Of a stretch of 26,393 nt of DNA, positions 1-8,530 are shown piece by piece. This DNA is from JBBIII01 sp037446575 (GTDB taxonomy: Bacteria; Bacteroidota; Ignavibacteria; UBA10030): contig JBBIII010000031.1 in the NCBI GenBank assembly GCA_037446575.1, positions 1 through 26,393 on the forward strand, in the 5' to 3' direction. The position numbers and the translations under genes are program-made. Positions within the stretch are counted from its first letter, which is position 1; each line of letters starts with the position of its first letter. A model generated the notes under the pieces. The model was not told the origin of the DNA. It saw nothing but the letters and a program-made list of their open reading frames with translations, and ran no database searches.

Positions 1-332
1 ATTGCGTTTTTGTTCATTTCGTCTGCAATACATTCTCAATAATTTTCCTTCATATCTACTTCATTATAAATCTACTCAAGAAAAAAGCTCAACCTATCTT
101 CCTGTTCTTCTTGACGCTACGCAACTTCACGGAATTATAAATTTTAACCGAACAGGAATTTGTGAAATGGTAATAGCTTTTTTATTTAATTGCAATAATA
201 TTTTTTTCAAAATAATTTCAATCTATAATTCCTTTTTTAGATTGATATTTACTGCTGTGCCGTATTATTACACAAAGCGTCATTTCTTTTGTCGTTTATA
301 TGTGATTTGAACAAGTGTTTGTAATCTATTAT

Positions 333-362
333 TTAACACAATGGAAAGCTCTCTGTTACAAT
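333..362 (+). promoter_or_regulatory. Candidate sigma-70-like promoter of the PurL-like gene
   Basis: TTAACA at 333-338 and TACAAT at 357-362 are 18 bases apart, each one mismatch from consensus. This would give a leader of roughly 120 bases before the ATG at 488. In such AT-rich DNA a match of this quality can arise by chance. Confidence 0.3.
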
Positions 363-388
363 TGCAAAAAAAATGTAGTAAGTTAAAG

Positions 389-413
389 TATAAAAAGCGC
401 AAGTCTTTTTATA
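389..413. repeat. AT-rich inverted repeat upstream of the PurL-like gene
   Basis: TATAAAAAG (389-397) and CTTTTTATA (405-413) are perfect 9-base arms around a 7-base loop. It lies 75 bases before the start codon, downstream of the candidate promoter, so it would be in the 5' leader. It has no following U-run on the plus strand and is a poor terminator. An operator or chance AT-rich symmetry are both possible. Confidence 0.3.
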
Positions 414-487
414 AAAAAATGGTTATATTTTCCTGTTCCCAAAAAATTGATATAAACAACAATTGAATTCATAACATAGGAGTTATC

Positions 488-1597
488 ATGAACACCATAG
501 AAAAAGCGTTAATGCACGGATTGTTTATTCATTTGCATCATAACATAGACAAAGCAATTGATTTTAATGCGTTTAAGGAATTGAATCAGCGTCTAAACAA
601 AGTATGGCCCGGAGCTTTGATTGTAGGGCCTGATGCTAATGATGATGCAGGCGTATTTCAGATTCCCGGTATGAGCGGTTATGTTGTGGCAAAGTTGGAA
701 AGCCATTGTTCACCCTGTGTGCCCAGACCTTATGACGCCGCGGCGACTGGCGCCGGCGGCGCAATGCGCGATGTGGTCGCAATGGGCGCCCGGCCAGTTT
801 TTCTTTTAGATTTTATTGGAACGCGTCCACTCGATCAAGAAGTTATAGTTGGACCATGCGGATTTTCTGGAAAATGTACTTGCGGGAAATGCAAAGTTAT
901 GACCAGCCAAGAAAGAGTGAATACAATGGTTAAAGGGTTGGGAGATATGTGTTCTGTTATGGAAGTGTTTATTGTCGGAGGAGGTTTCTCTACGTCTTTC
1001 TCAGATATAGTGCCCGCTGTTGTAGTTTCTGTAATAGGCAAGTTGGTTACTGAAAAGCCGCTTACAAAACCGGCAAAAAATTCTGGTGATAAAATTATTA
1101 TTATAGGCGTAACAGGAAATGACGGCAATGATACGCTTTTCAGAGCGGGACTTGTAAATGAAATGCGCCCGGCGGTTGCGTTGTTTAAGGAAGAGAAAGA
1201 AGCAATGGATGCGGCATTAGCCGCGTTTGCAACCGGCAAAATTAACGCCTGTTCCGATTGTGGCGCGGCGGGCATAGGAGCCGCTGTGTGCGAATCCGCA
1301 AGGTTTGGTAATTTAGGCGCTATGGTTGATTTATCAAAAGTTCCGGTTTCTGTTAAAGATATTACTCCTGAAGAAGTCTTGATTTGCGAAACGCAAGCGC
1401 GTTATTTAATTCAAGTATCTTCTAATTCTGTAGATGAAGTGTTGAAAGCCATTAAGTCCAAGACAGACCATGTAGCGGTAATAGGTGAAATTACATCCGA
1501 TGACAAAGTAACATTTGAGTATAATGGAAAACCTATAGCTACTATACCTAATAAACCGTCAAAAGAAACACTTGAAATTTTAAGAGGGGGTAAATAA
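488..1597 (+). CDS. PurL/AIR-synthase-like protein with cysteine-rich insert
   Basis: The 369-residue protein belongs to the PurM/PurL/SelD/HypE ATP-binding superfamily and most resembles one half of the PurL core. PurL-like landmarks are the ATGAGGAMRDVVAMGARP segment (87-103), GDKIIIIG near 200, SDCGAAG (256-262) and the TPEEVLICETQARYLI region (293-308), which parallels the PurL segment around its ESQERM motif. Full PurL is about twice this length and real PurL has ESHNHPS where this protein has ESHCSPC (71-77). A loop at 124-135 carries cysteines at 124, 130, 132 and 135. Together with C74 and C77 this suggests a metal or iron-sulfur site, which is an inference. The ATG follows AGGAG with good spacing. 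It appears to be monocistronic. Purine synthesis is unlikely as its exact role; I do not know its function. Confidence 0.6.
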   Translation: MNTIEKALMHGLFIHLHHNIDKAIDFNAFKELNQRLNKVWPGALIVGPDANDDAGVFQIPGMSGYVVAKLESHCSPCVPRPYDAAATGAGGAMRDVVAMGARPVFLLDFIGTRPLDQEVIVGPCGFSGKCTCGKCKVMTSQERVNTMVKGLGDMCSVMEVFIVGGGFSTSFSDIVPAVVVSVIGKLVTEKPLTKPAKNSGDKIIIIGVTGNDGNDTLFRAGLVNEMRPAVALFKEEKEAMDAALAAFATGKINACSDCGAAGIGAAVCESARFGNLGAMVDLSKVPVSVKDITPEEVLICETQARYLIQVSSNSVDEVLKAIKSKTDHVAVIGEITSDDKVTFEYNGKPIATIPNKPSKETLEILRGGK

Positions 1598-1701
1598 AAA
1601 AGGCAAGAAGCGCAAGTTACTCTGTGCATCTATTTTATTCCGAAAAAAGTTTTTTATGTTAGTAAATTGAATGTTGTTTAGTTACAAATTTGCAAGCAGA
1701 C

Positions 1702-1730
1702 TTGACATCTTGCTTTCCGCAAGTTATATT
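1702..1730 (+). promoter_or_regulatory. Promoter of the thiamine salvage operon
   Basis: TTGACA (1702-1707) matches the -35 consensus exactly, and TATATT (1725-1730) lies 17 bases on, one mismatch from the -10 consensus. The predicted start near 1737 places the whole TPP riboswitch in the transcript. The spacer holds a small inverted repeat, CTTGC-TTTCC-GCAAG (1709-1723), which may be incidental. Confidence 0.7.
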
Positions 1731-1762
1731 TTAGCAGTTCTTTAAAAATTTATTTTCGATTG

Positions 1763-1871
1763 TTTCCGTTAGGGGTGTCCCACCAAGATTTCCAATTGAA
1801 TTACTTGTTTGGCGACTGAGATGAGACCCTGTGAACCTGACCTAGATAATGCTAGCGTAGGAAAACGGAAA
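1763..1871 (+). promoter_or_regulatory. TPP riboswitch (THI element)
   Basis: The aptamer carries the diagnostic conserved blocks in order: GGGGTG (1772-1777), CTGAGATGAGACCC (1816-1829), GAACCTGA (1833-1840) and a GATAATGCTAGCGTAGGAA-like segment (1845-1863). P1 is formed by TTTCCGTT (1763-1770) and AACGGAAA (1864-1871). A facultative P3-type arm is visible between 1783 and 1812 (CCAAG with CTTGTTTGG). The 3' P1 strand overlaps GGAAAACGG (1860-1868), which is exactly complementary to 1890-1898 in the terminator's left arm. This gives a clear transcription-termination switch: TPP binding stabilises P1 and frees the terminator, while absence of TPP allows the antiterminator. The regulated operon starts at 1970. 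Confidence 0.96.
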
Positions 1872-1886
1872 ACGAGTTTTTCTTTC

Positions 1887-1922
1887 AAGCCGTTTTCCAT
1901 TCCTATGGGAAACGGCTTTTTT
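1887..1922 (+). terminator. Riboswitch-controlled intrinsic terminator
   Basis: A 12-base-pair stem pairs AAGCCGTTTTCC (1887-1898) with GGGAAACGGCTT (1907-1918), with one G-U pair and an 8-base loop, and runs into a U-tract to 1922. Its left arm is also the target of the antiterminator strand 1860-1868, so it cannot form while that pairing is in place. Confidence 0.93.
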
Positions 1923-1969
1923 ATTTACATTTAAAGTTTATTTATAATCATATTTTAAGGAGATATAAA

Positions 1970-4453
1970 ATGAAAAAGATTTTTTTACTTTGCAATTTAA
2001 TATTTTTCATTTCGAATTCGGCTTTTAGCCAAACAGGAACAATTACCGGAACTGTTTATGATGCAGAAACAAAGCGTCCGCTTGAAGGGGCAAATGTGGT
2101 TTTATTACCGACCACTTATGGTAAAACCACAGATAAGTTAGGCAATTTTTCATTAAATATTCCAGAAGGTAATTACCAATTAAGCGTCAGTTTTTTGGGT
2201 TACAAGGTTTTCAAACAAACTGTTAAAATCAACAGCGGACAAGAGAGTTCATTAATAATCAATCTGATTCCAACAATACTTCCGGGGCAAACTGTGGAAA
2301 TTACGGCAATGCGAGCAAGCGAACGCTTATCGCCTATAGCTTTCACAAATTTGGAATCGGAAGAAATCGAAAAAAGATATTGGGCGCAAGATATTCCGAT
2401 GCTGCTTTCCGAACTTCCAAATGTCTATTCTTATTCCGACAACGGAAATGGAATTGGTTATTCTTACTTGAAAATGCGCGGGTTTAGCCAGAACCGTATT
2501 GCCGTGCTGTTAAACGGGATACCATTGAACGACGCAGAATCTCACGAAGTTTATTGGGTAGATTTGCCGGATTTTTTAGCAAGCACGCAAGATATTCAAA
2601 TGCAACGTGGTGTAGGTTCTTCTTTGTATGGCGCGTCAGCTTTCGGAGGATCGGTAAATCTAATCACTAAATCATCTTCGCAAAATTCCCATATCGAAAT
2701 CCTTAGCGGTGGCGGCAGTTATAATACAAAAAAATATTCGGTTGCGGCTAACTCGGGTTTGATTGATCAAACGTACACTATTTATGGCAGGTTCTCGCGC
2801 ATCGAAACTGACGGATATCGGGACAAATCGTGGTCGAAGCTATGGTCTTATTTTATTTCTGCAAGTCGTTTCGATGAAAGCATGACAACGCGGATAAATA
2901 TTTTCGGCGGACCAGAGCAAAGTTATCTTTCCTATAGAGGAGTGCAAAAACCACAGTTAGACGACCCGCAATTTAGAAAGAAAAATCCGTTTCAATATCC
3001 AAATGAAATAGACAATTTTTATCAACCGCATTTTCAATTGCTAAATGAGTGGCAGATTTCCGATAACATTCAATTAAACAACACATTCTTTGTCTTTAGC
3101 GGAAAGGGGGACTATACTCAATTCCGGAGTAAGCGAGATGTTAGGGAATATAAAATTTCGCGTTTTATTATTAGTGACTCTACTTTATTACCATCGGGTT
3201 ATTTTAGAAATTTGGATAAAGATGTTATGCGTGACTCATTTCAAGTAAGGAATATTGATCTTGTGCGCCAACGTTTTGTAGATGAAGTAGATTGGGGATG
3301 GTTGCCACGAATGACTTTGAAAACCGAATCTGGCGAACTTGTTTTTGGCGGTGAATTGAGACGACATAAAGGGCATCACTTCGGAGAAGTAGTTTGGGCA
3401 AGTTTATTACCGCCGGGTATTACGCCTAATTTAAGGTATTATGATTATGTTGTACCGAAAACTTCTGTCTCCTTATATTTTCATGGTTTATATAAACTGA
3501 CGCCTGAAGTAACATTAACGGGCGATCTTCAATTAGCATATCATCATATTGGTTTGCAGGATGAACGTAATTATAACGTTTCGTTCACACGCAATTATAA
3601 ATTTCTTACACCGCGCACGGGAATAAATTACAACATAACTTCGGAAGCAAATATATTCCTAAATATTTCAATGGCGCAACGCGATCCGGCATTCAAAAAT
3701 ATTTACGATCCGCAGGATTATTGGTCAAACCCTTTAAATCTGCCGAAGAATTTTAGGCAAACTGCCGACGGCTATGTTTATCAGGGAAAGGAATTAAAAC
3801 CTGAAACTTTCTATAATTTTGAATTTGGCGGCGGATACTCGACTGAAATTATTACAGCTAAAATAAATCTCTTTTGGATGGATTTTTATGATGAGATTAT
3901 TGCCAGCGGACAGATAGATGACAATGGCGTGCCGGTTATGGGAAATGCCGATCGATCAATCCATAGCGGAATCGAAGCGCAATTGGCTTTAAATATTAAT
4001 TCGCGCTTACAGTTAAGCGGGAATATTTCGTACAACAATAATTATATCAAACGTTATACGGAATATATTATGGATTGGAACACAATGATTGCAACTCCGA
4101 TTAAATACGATGGAAACAAACTCGGCGGATTTCCAGACGTTTTAGGTAACTTTCGGTTAACTTATACGCACGAAGGAATACTTGCAAGTTTAAACGCTCA
4201 ACATGTAGGACGTATTTATTTAGATAATACCGAGAGAACGTCATACTCAATCGAGCCACATACATTAATAAATGGAATCTTGGGATACAATTTTGGCAGT
4301 ATATTAGGAATAAAATCTGTAGAAGCGCGTTTAGTTATCAATAATATAACCAATTTATTGTACGCCGCCGGCGGATACGTAGAAGAAGGCGTTGCATATT
4401 ATATCCCAGCCGCCGATAGAAATTATTTCGCTTCAATTAAAATTATTTTATAG
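1970..4453 (+). CDS. TonB-dependent receptor, probable thiamine uptake (OMR1-like)
   Basis: The 827-residue outer-membrane protein begins with a signal peptide ending near NSAFSQ (about 21). A carboxypeptidase-D regulatory-like domain follows (about 24-105, GTVYDAETKRPLEGANV and a GNYQLSVSFLGY segment), then a plug domain (about 115-235, with the MRGFSQNRIAVLLNGIPLND and GVGSSLYGASAFGGSV segments), then a 22-strand-type barrel ending in FASIKIIL. AAGGAG lies 7 bases before the ATG. It is the first gene after the TPP riboswitch, a position held in Bacteroidetes by the predicted thiamine receptor OMR1, so energised uptake of thiamine or a related compound is inferred. Sequence alone cannot fix the substrate. 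Confidence 0.85.
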   Translation: MKKIFLLCNLIFFISNSAFSQTGTITGTVYDAETKRPLEGANVVLLPTTYGKTTDKLGNFSLNIPEGNYQLSVSFLGYKVFKQTVKINSGQESSLIINLIPTILPGQTVEITAMRASERLSPIAFTNLESEEIEKRYWAQDIPMLLSELPNVYSYSDNGNGIGYSYLKMRGFSQNRIAVLLNGIPLNDAESHEVYWVDLPDFLASTQDIQMQRGVGSSLYGASAFGGSVNLITKSSSQNSHIEILSGGGSYNTKKYSVAANSGLIDQTYTIYGRFSRIETDGYRDKSWSKLWSYFISASRFDESMTTRINIFGGPEQSYLSYRGVQKPQLDDPQFRKKNPFQYPNEIDNFYQPHFQLLNEWQISDNIQLNNTFFVFSGKGDYTQFRSKRDVREYKISRFIISDSTLLPSGYFRNLDKDVMRDSFQVRNIDLVRQRFVDEVDWGWLPRMTLKTESGELVFGGELRRHKGHHFGEVVWASLLPPGITPNLRYYDYVVPKTSVSLYFHGLYKLTPEVTLTGDLQLAYHHIGLQDERNYNVSFTRNYKFLTPRTGINYNITSEANIFLNISMAQRDPAFKNIYDPQDYWSNPLNLPKNFRQTADGYVYQGKELKPETFYNFEFGGGYSTEIITAKINLFWMDFYDEIIASGQIDDNGVPVMGNADRSIHSGIEAQLALNINSRLQLSGNISYNNNYIKRYTEYIMDWNTMIATPIKYDGNKLGGFPDVLGNFRLTYTHEGILASLNAQHVGRIYLDNTERTSYSIEPHTLINGILGYNFGSILGIKSVEARLVINNITNLLYAAGGYVEEGVAYYIPAADRNYFASIKIIL

Positions 4454-4461
4454 GAAAACAT

Positions 4462-6282
4462 GTGCATACAAGATTAAGAATATTAATAAATATATATTTT
4501 TGCTCGCTAAGCGTAATTCTTCAAGCGCAGGATAGTATTTTGTTTAAGGAGAGCGATGTTGTTATAGTTGAGAAGAAGCCATCGATAACAACGCCATTGA
4601 TTTTGAGGCAGGTAGAATCGATAAAGCCGGAACAAATGAATAATACAATTTCTAACTCTGCGCAAGAACTTCTACAATACAGCGCTAGCGCCGATGTTCA
4701 AACTCGCGGCCCTGCTGGCGTGCAATCGGATATTAGTATGCGAGGCGGTTCTTTCGAACAAACGCTTGTATTATTTGATGGGATTCCATTGCGAGATCCA
4801 CAAACAGGACATCATTTACTTAATCTGCCATTTACCAGCGACTTGATAAACGAATTAGAAATTTTAAAAGGGCCCGGTTCGCGAAGTTTCGGCTCTAATT
4901 CTCTCAGTGGCGTTGTTCATTTTATTTCTCACTCAAAGTTAAACAATCTAATTAAGGCGAGAGTAAGCGTCGGGCAATATGGATTCTTTGAGACATCTCT
5001 CACCAGTGGAATAAGCAACCACTTACACAATCATATAATCAATTTTTCGAGAGCAAAATCAAACGGCTATCGCCACAACACCGATTTTATCAATACGACG
5101 GCGGCTTATTCTAGCAATATAAATATCGGCGCAAACAAAGCATTTGCCTTTATCGGATATAATGAAAAAGAATTCGGTGCAAATGGATTTTATTCCAGAC
5201 GGTTTCCTAATCAATTTGAAAAAACAAAAACTCTTCTCATGTATTTACGCGGCGAGCTCCAATATGAGAGCGCCATTTTCTATCCGAAAGTTTTCTATCG
5301 CAGGCACGATGATGATTTTGTTTTAAAAAGAGAAGACCCAGCTTTTTACCGCAACAGACATAAAACAGAAGTATTAGGTGTTGGAATACATAACCGAATT
5401 ATTTCTTCTTTTGGAACAAGCATGGTAAGCGCAAATATTTCGCAAGATTTTATCAATTCGACCAACCTGAAAAATCATAAAAGAAAGGAATATGGAGTTT
5501 CGCTTGAACATTTAATTGCCCTGAATGAACATTTGCGCTTTTCTGCAGGAACATATTTATATAATTATGATGGTTACGGCTGGGGGAATACTCCGGGCGC
5601 CGATTTATCTTATATTATTGATAAAGACAATCAATTGTTCTTATCAATTGCAACATCCTTCCGGATACCCACTTTTACCGAATTGTATTATTCCGATCCC
5701 AACCAGCAAGGCAATTCAAAGCTTCAACCAGAAAAAGGAATTGCGTACGAATTGGGATGGCGTTTTAGAACCGAAAGAATTCATTTAAGCGCTAATGCTT
5801 TTTTGCATAATTTAAAAGATGGCATAGATTGGGTAAAATTTTCTTCAAGCGATTCTAAAGCTACGGCGGCAAATCTTACTGAAGTTGCAAAGCAAGGCTT
5901 AGATTTTTCATTCCATTTTTACCCATCTAATCTCAAATGGTTAGCTATAGAAAATATCTGTATTGCATATACATATACCGACTCAAGAAAATTTACAAAT
6001 GTATATGAATCAAAATACCTGCTTTCGCATCTTCGTCATTATGCTATGATCAATGGATTGCATAACATTTTTGACTCTTTTTACTTATCTTGGATTTCAA
6101 GATATTATGATAGAAGCACAACGGGTTCTGCATTGCTTGTTGATTTAGCTTTTAAGTATAAATTCTTTGATTGCGATACATTTATAAAAGCAAGCAATAT
6201 ATTCAATAAATTATATTATCATTTCCCCGGCGTGCCTCTATCCGGAAGATGGGCATCGGTTTCTGTTGAATATAAAATTTAA
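4462..6282 (+). CDS. Second TonB-dependent receptor, BtuB-like architecture
   Basis: This 606-residue receptor lacks the carboxypeptidase-like N-domain of its neighbour. It has a signal peptide ending near VILQAQ (about 23), a plug at about 60-165 (VQTRGPAGVQSDISMRGGSF, LFDGIPLRDPQTGHH, GPGSRSFGSNSLSGVV) and a barrel ending in VSVEYKI. Size and plug resemble cobalamin-type receptors. The start is GTG at 4462: an AGGA motif overlaps the preceding stop codon and sits 6 bases upstream, whereas the ATG at 4460 stops after five codons. The tight junction puts it under the TPP riboswitch, so it probably imports a thiamine-related compound, but its substrate may differ from that of the first receptor. 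Confidence 0.82.
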   Translation: MHTRLRILINIYFCSLSVILQAQDSILFKESDVVIVEKKPSITTPLILRQVESIKPEQMNNTISNSAQELLQYSASADVQTRGPAGVQSDISMRGGSFEQTLVLFDGIPLRDPQTGHHLLNLPFTSDLINELEILKGPGSRSFGSNSLSGVVHFISHSKLNNLIKARVSVGQYGFFETSLTSGISNHLHNHIINFSRAKSNGYRHNTDFINTTAAYSSNINIGANKAFAFIGYNEKEFGANGFYSRRFPNQFEKTKTLLMYLRGELQYESAIFYPKVFYRRHDDDFVLKREDPAFYRNRHKTEVLGVGIHNRIISSFGTSMVSANISQDFINSTNLKNHKRKEYGVSLEHLIALNEHLRFSAGTYLYNYDGYGWGNTPGADLSYIIDKDNQLFLSIATSFRIPTFTELYYSDPNQQGNSKLQPEKGIAYELGWRFRTERIHLSANAFLHNLKDGIDWVKFSSSDSKATAANLTEVAKQGLDFSFHFYPSNLKWLAIENICIAYTYTDSRKFTNVYESKYLLSHLRHYAMINGLHNIFDSFYLSWISRYYDRSTTGSALLVDLAFKYKFFDCDTFIKASNIFNKLYYHFPGVPLSGRWASVSVEYKI

Positions 6283-6293
6283 AAGAGGAATCC

Positions 6294-6986
6294 TTGAAAC
6301 AAGCGTTGATACTTGCGAACGGTAATCCCCCTTCAAAAAAGCTTTTATCTGAATATGTAAAAAAAGCAGATATATTTATTTGCGCAGATGGAGGAGCAAA
6401 TATTGCCGCTAAATATAAATTATATCCGGATTTTATTATTGGCGATTTAGATTCAATAAACGCAAACGCCGAACAACTGTTTAAAAGCATTAAAACAAGA
6501 TTAATTAAAGATCAAAATAACACAGACTTAGAAAAGGCGTTTATGTACGCCATCCGCAATAAGTACACAGATATCTATGTGTTTGCGGCTGATGGCGGGC
6601 GCATTGATCATGTTCTTTGCAATTTGAGCGCGCTATTAAAATATTGTCGTAAAGCGAATATTTCTTTTATACTAGATTCTGGAATAATTTTACCCGTAGT
6701 ATGGGAGTTGAAATTAAACATTCCAATTGGGACTAATATTTCGCTCATCCCGCTAACTTTATGCGAAGGGATAACAACTTCGGGATTGAAATGGAATTTA
6801 CAAAACGAAATTCTTGCTTTAGGAACACGAGAGAGCTTCAGTAATATTACAACCGCTTCGCGCGTTATAATAAAAGTTCGGCGCGGAAACCTTATAGTTT
6901 TTATCTCAAACTACTCGCCTTTAAATAAATTTCATAAAACTGCTGACAATAAAAATTCAAAATCTAAAATAACAAACGCGATATGA
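6294..6986 (+). CDS. thiN: Thiamine pyrophosphokinase
   Basis: The enzyme transfers pyrophosphate from ATP to thiamine, giving TPP in one step. Family motifs are plain: DGGAN (32-36), GDLDS (50-54), NNTDLEKA (75-82) and DGGRIDH (100-106), followed by a C-terminal thiamine-binding beta-domain (about 140-205, including SGLKWNL and ESFSN). The length of 230 is normal, with a polar tail after 205. The start is TTG at 6294, preceded by GAGGA. The stop overlaps the next ATG as ATGA, implying translational coupling with the symporter. The product TPP is the ligand of the upstream riboswitch, closing a feedback loop. Confidence 0.95.
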   Translation: MKQALILANGNPPSKKLLSEYVKKADIFICADGGANIAAKYKLYPDFIIGDLDSINANAEQLFKSIKTRLIKDQNNTDLEKAFMYAIRNKYTDIYVFAADGGRIDHVLCNLSALLKYCRKANISFILDSGIILPVVWELKLNIPIGTNISLIPLTLCEGITTSGLKWNLQNEILALGTRESFSNITTASRVIIKVRRGNLIVFISNYSPLNKFHKTADNKNSKSKITNAI

Positions 6987-8380
6987 TTAATCTCGGTATA
7001 ATAGATTCAACCCTCATCATAATTTATTTTTTGGCAGTTGTTTTTATCGGATTTCGCGCTTCCCGTAGACAAAAAACAAACATAGATGAATTCCTCTTGG
7101 CTGGACGTAGTTTATCGTTGCCTATGTTTGTAGCAACACTTGTATCCACTTGGTATGGCGGAATACTTGGCGTTGGTGAATATTCCTACAAACATGGAAT
7201 TTCCAATTGGGTGGTTTTCGGAGTCCCCTACTATTTCTTTGCGCTTATTTTTGCTCTCTTCCTTGCTAAAAGAATTCGTGCAACAAATCTATTTACAATT
7301 CCGGATAAGCTTGAGCATGCTTACGATAAACGAACTGCAATTGCCGGCAGTATTTTAACGCTTTTCCTTGCCTCGCCCGCTACTTACGTTTTAATGCTCG
7401 GTATATTAGTTCAATTAATATTCGGAATGAACTTAACGCTTAGTATAATAGGCGCGACATTTTTATCTGTAGTCTACCTTTATAAAGGCGGATTTCGTTC
7501 GGGCGTATGGGTGAACGCTTTTGAATTTATTCTTATGTATGTAGGTTTTGCGCTAATAGTTATCTTTGCATACCTAAAATTCGATGGGCTGAGTTTTATT
7601 TCTTCAAATGTTCCCACCTTGCATCTTACTTGGCACGGCGGTAAGAGTATAGAATACATTTCCATCTGGTTTTTTGTTGCGCTAATGACTTTAGTAGATC
7701 CGGCATTTCATCAACGCTGTTATGCGGCAAAGAGCGGAACAACGGCTCAGCGCGGAATTTTCATTTCAATTGCATTCTGGTTCTTTTTTGATTTTATGAC
7801 AAGCACAGCAGGGCTTTACGCGCGCGCCGCTCTGCCTAACTTGGAACAGCCAATGTTTTCTTTCCCGCTTCTCGCGGAAATTACTCTGCCTGTTTTTGTA
7901 AAAGGAATGTTCTTTATCGGCATGCTTGCTACAATAATGTCATCGCTAAGCAGTGTAACGTTAATTTCAGCTATCACAATAGGAAAAGATATTGTCGGTA
8001 GATTGTGGAATAAATCAGACGACTCAGAAATAGTAAATCGCTGGACTAAATATGGTTTGATTATAACCGCTTTATTATCTATAGGACTTGCTTTGCTTGT
8101 TCCTTCGGTAGTTAATTTATGGTACTCAATAGGCACTTGTATTATTCCGGGTTTATTAATTCCGTTGATGGCAAGCTATTTTGAGCGATTGAAAATTCCA
8201 GCCGTTTATGCATTTGGTGCAATGATCAACGGATGGTTAATTTCAACGCTAAATTTAGTTTATGGCAATTTAACCGCTATAGATGGAGTTCCAAATTATT
8301 TATTCGGCATAGAACCAATCTATCCGGGTATATTTATGTCGTTTGTCTGGTGGTTACTTGGAAAATTCGACAAAAATTAG
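6983..8380 (+). CDS. SSS-family sodium:solute symporter, probable thiamine transporter
   Basis: This 465-residue inner-membrane protein has about 13 hydrophobic segments and an SSS-type N-terminus (a first helix, then the TNIDEFLLAGRSLSLPMFVATL segment), with GGILGVGEYSY and a long conserved core. It shares a 4-base overlap with thiN and is the last gene of the riboswitch operon, so import of thiamine or a precursor is the simplest inference. In Bacteroidetes the inner-membrane role in such operons is usually given to PnuT, which is an unrelated family. SSS members have been predicted as thiamine transporters elsewhere (ThiV, from memory). No clear terminator follows; 8381-8530 is a plain AT-rich gap. 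Confidence 0.8.
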   Translation: MINLGIIDSTLIIIYFLAVVFIGFRASRRQKTNIDEFLLAGRSLSLPMFVATLVSTWYGGILGVGEYSYKHGISNWVVFGVPYYFFALIFALFLAKRIRATNLFTIPDKLEHAYDKRTAIAGSILTLFLASPATYVLMLGILVQLIFGMNLTLSIIGATFLSVVYLYKGGFRSGVWVNAFEFILMYVGFALIVIFAYLKFDGLSFISSNVPTLHLTWHGGKSIEYISIWFFVALMTLVDPAFHQRCYAAKSGTTAQRGIFISIAFWFFFDFMTSTAGLYARAALPNLEQPMFSFPLLAEITLPVFVKGMFFIGMLATIMSSLSSVTLISAITIGKDIVGRLWNKSDDSEIVNRWTKYGLIITALLSIGLALLVPSVVNLWYSIGTCIIPGLLIPLMASYFERLKIPAVYAFGAMINGWLISTLNLVYGNLTAIDGVPNYLFGIEPIYPGIFMSFVWWLLGKFDKN

Positions 8381-8530
8381 AAGTAATAATCAATTTCCAA
8401 CTTTTCTAAAACTTCAATAATATCTGCACTTAATATTCTTTTATGCCGTTGTATTCTCCGCTATTTCAATTCATATATTTATCTTATTGTGCAAGAATTA
8501 TTATAAGTGTAATTTACTTGCAATAATTAA

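Larger units (their letters stand above)
1..487. other. Stretch with no convincing gene
   Basis: This AT-rich leader to the first gene shows no recognisable coding sequence. One plus-strand frame stays open from 2 to about 310, but its translation is rich in Phe, Ile, Tyr and Asn, has no ribosome binding site and matches no family I know. Another frame runs in from the left edge and stops at 138-140, too short to judge. The minus strand is broken by stops. No tRNA-like fold was seen. The right part holds a possible promoter and an AT-rich inverted repeat. Confidence 0.5.

Noticed and set aside
2..310. Open frame of 102 codons at the left edge
   Set aside because: Low-complexity composition rich in Phe, Ile, Tyr and Asn, no ribosome binding site, no recognisable motif. 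Could only be revived by sequence to the left or by a conserved homologue.
835..1275. Minus-strand frame of 146 codons inside the PurL-like gene
   Set aside because: Lies wholly antisense to a gene with clear family motifs; its Ser/Pro/Thr-rich translation is typical of a shadow frame.
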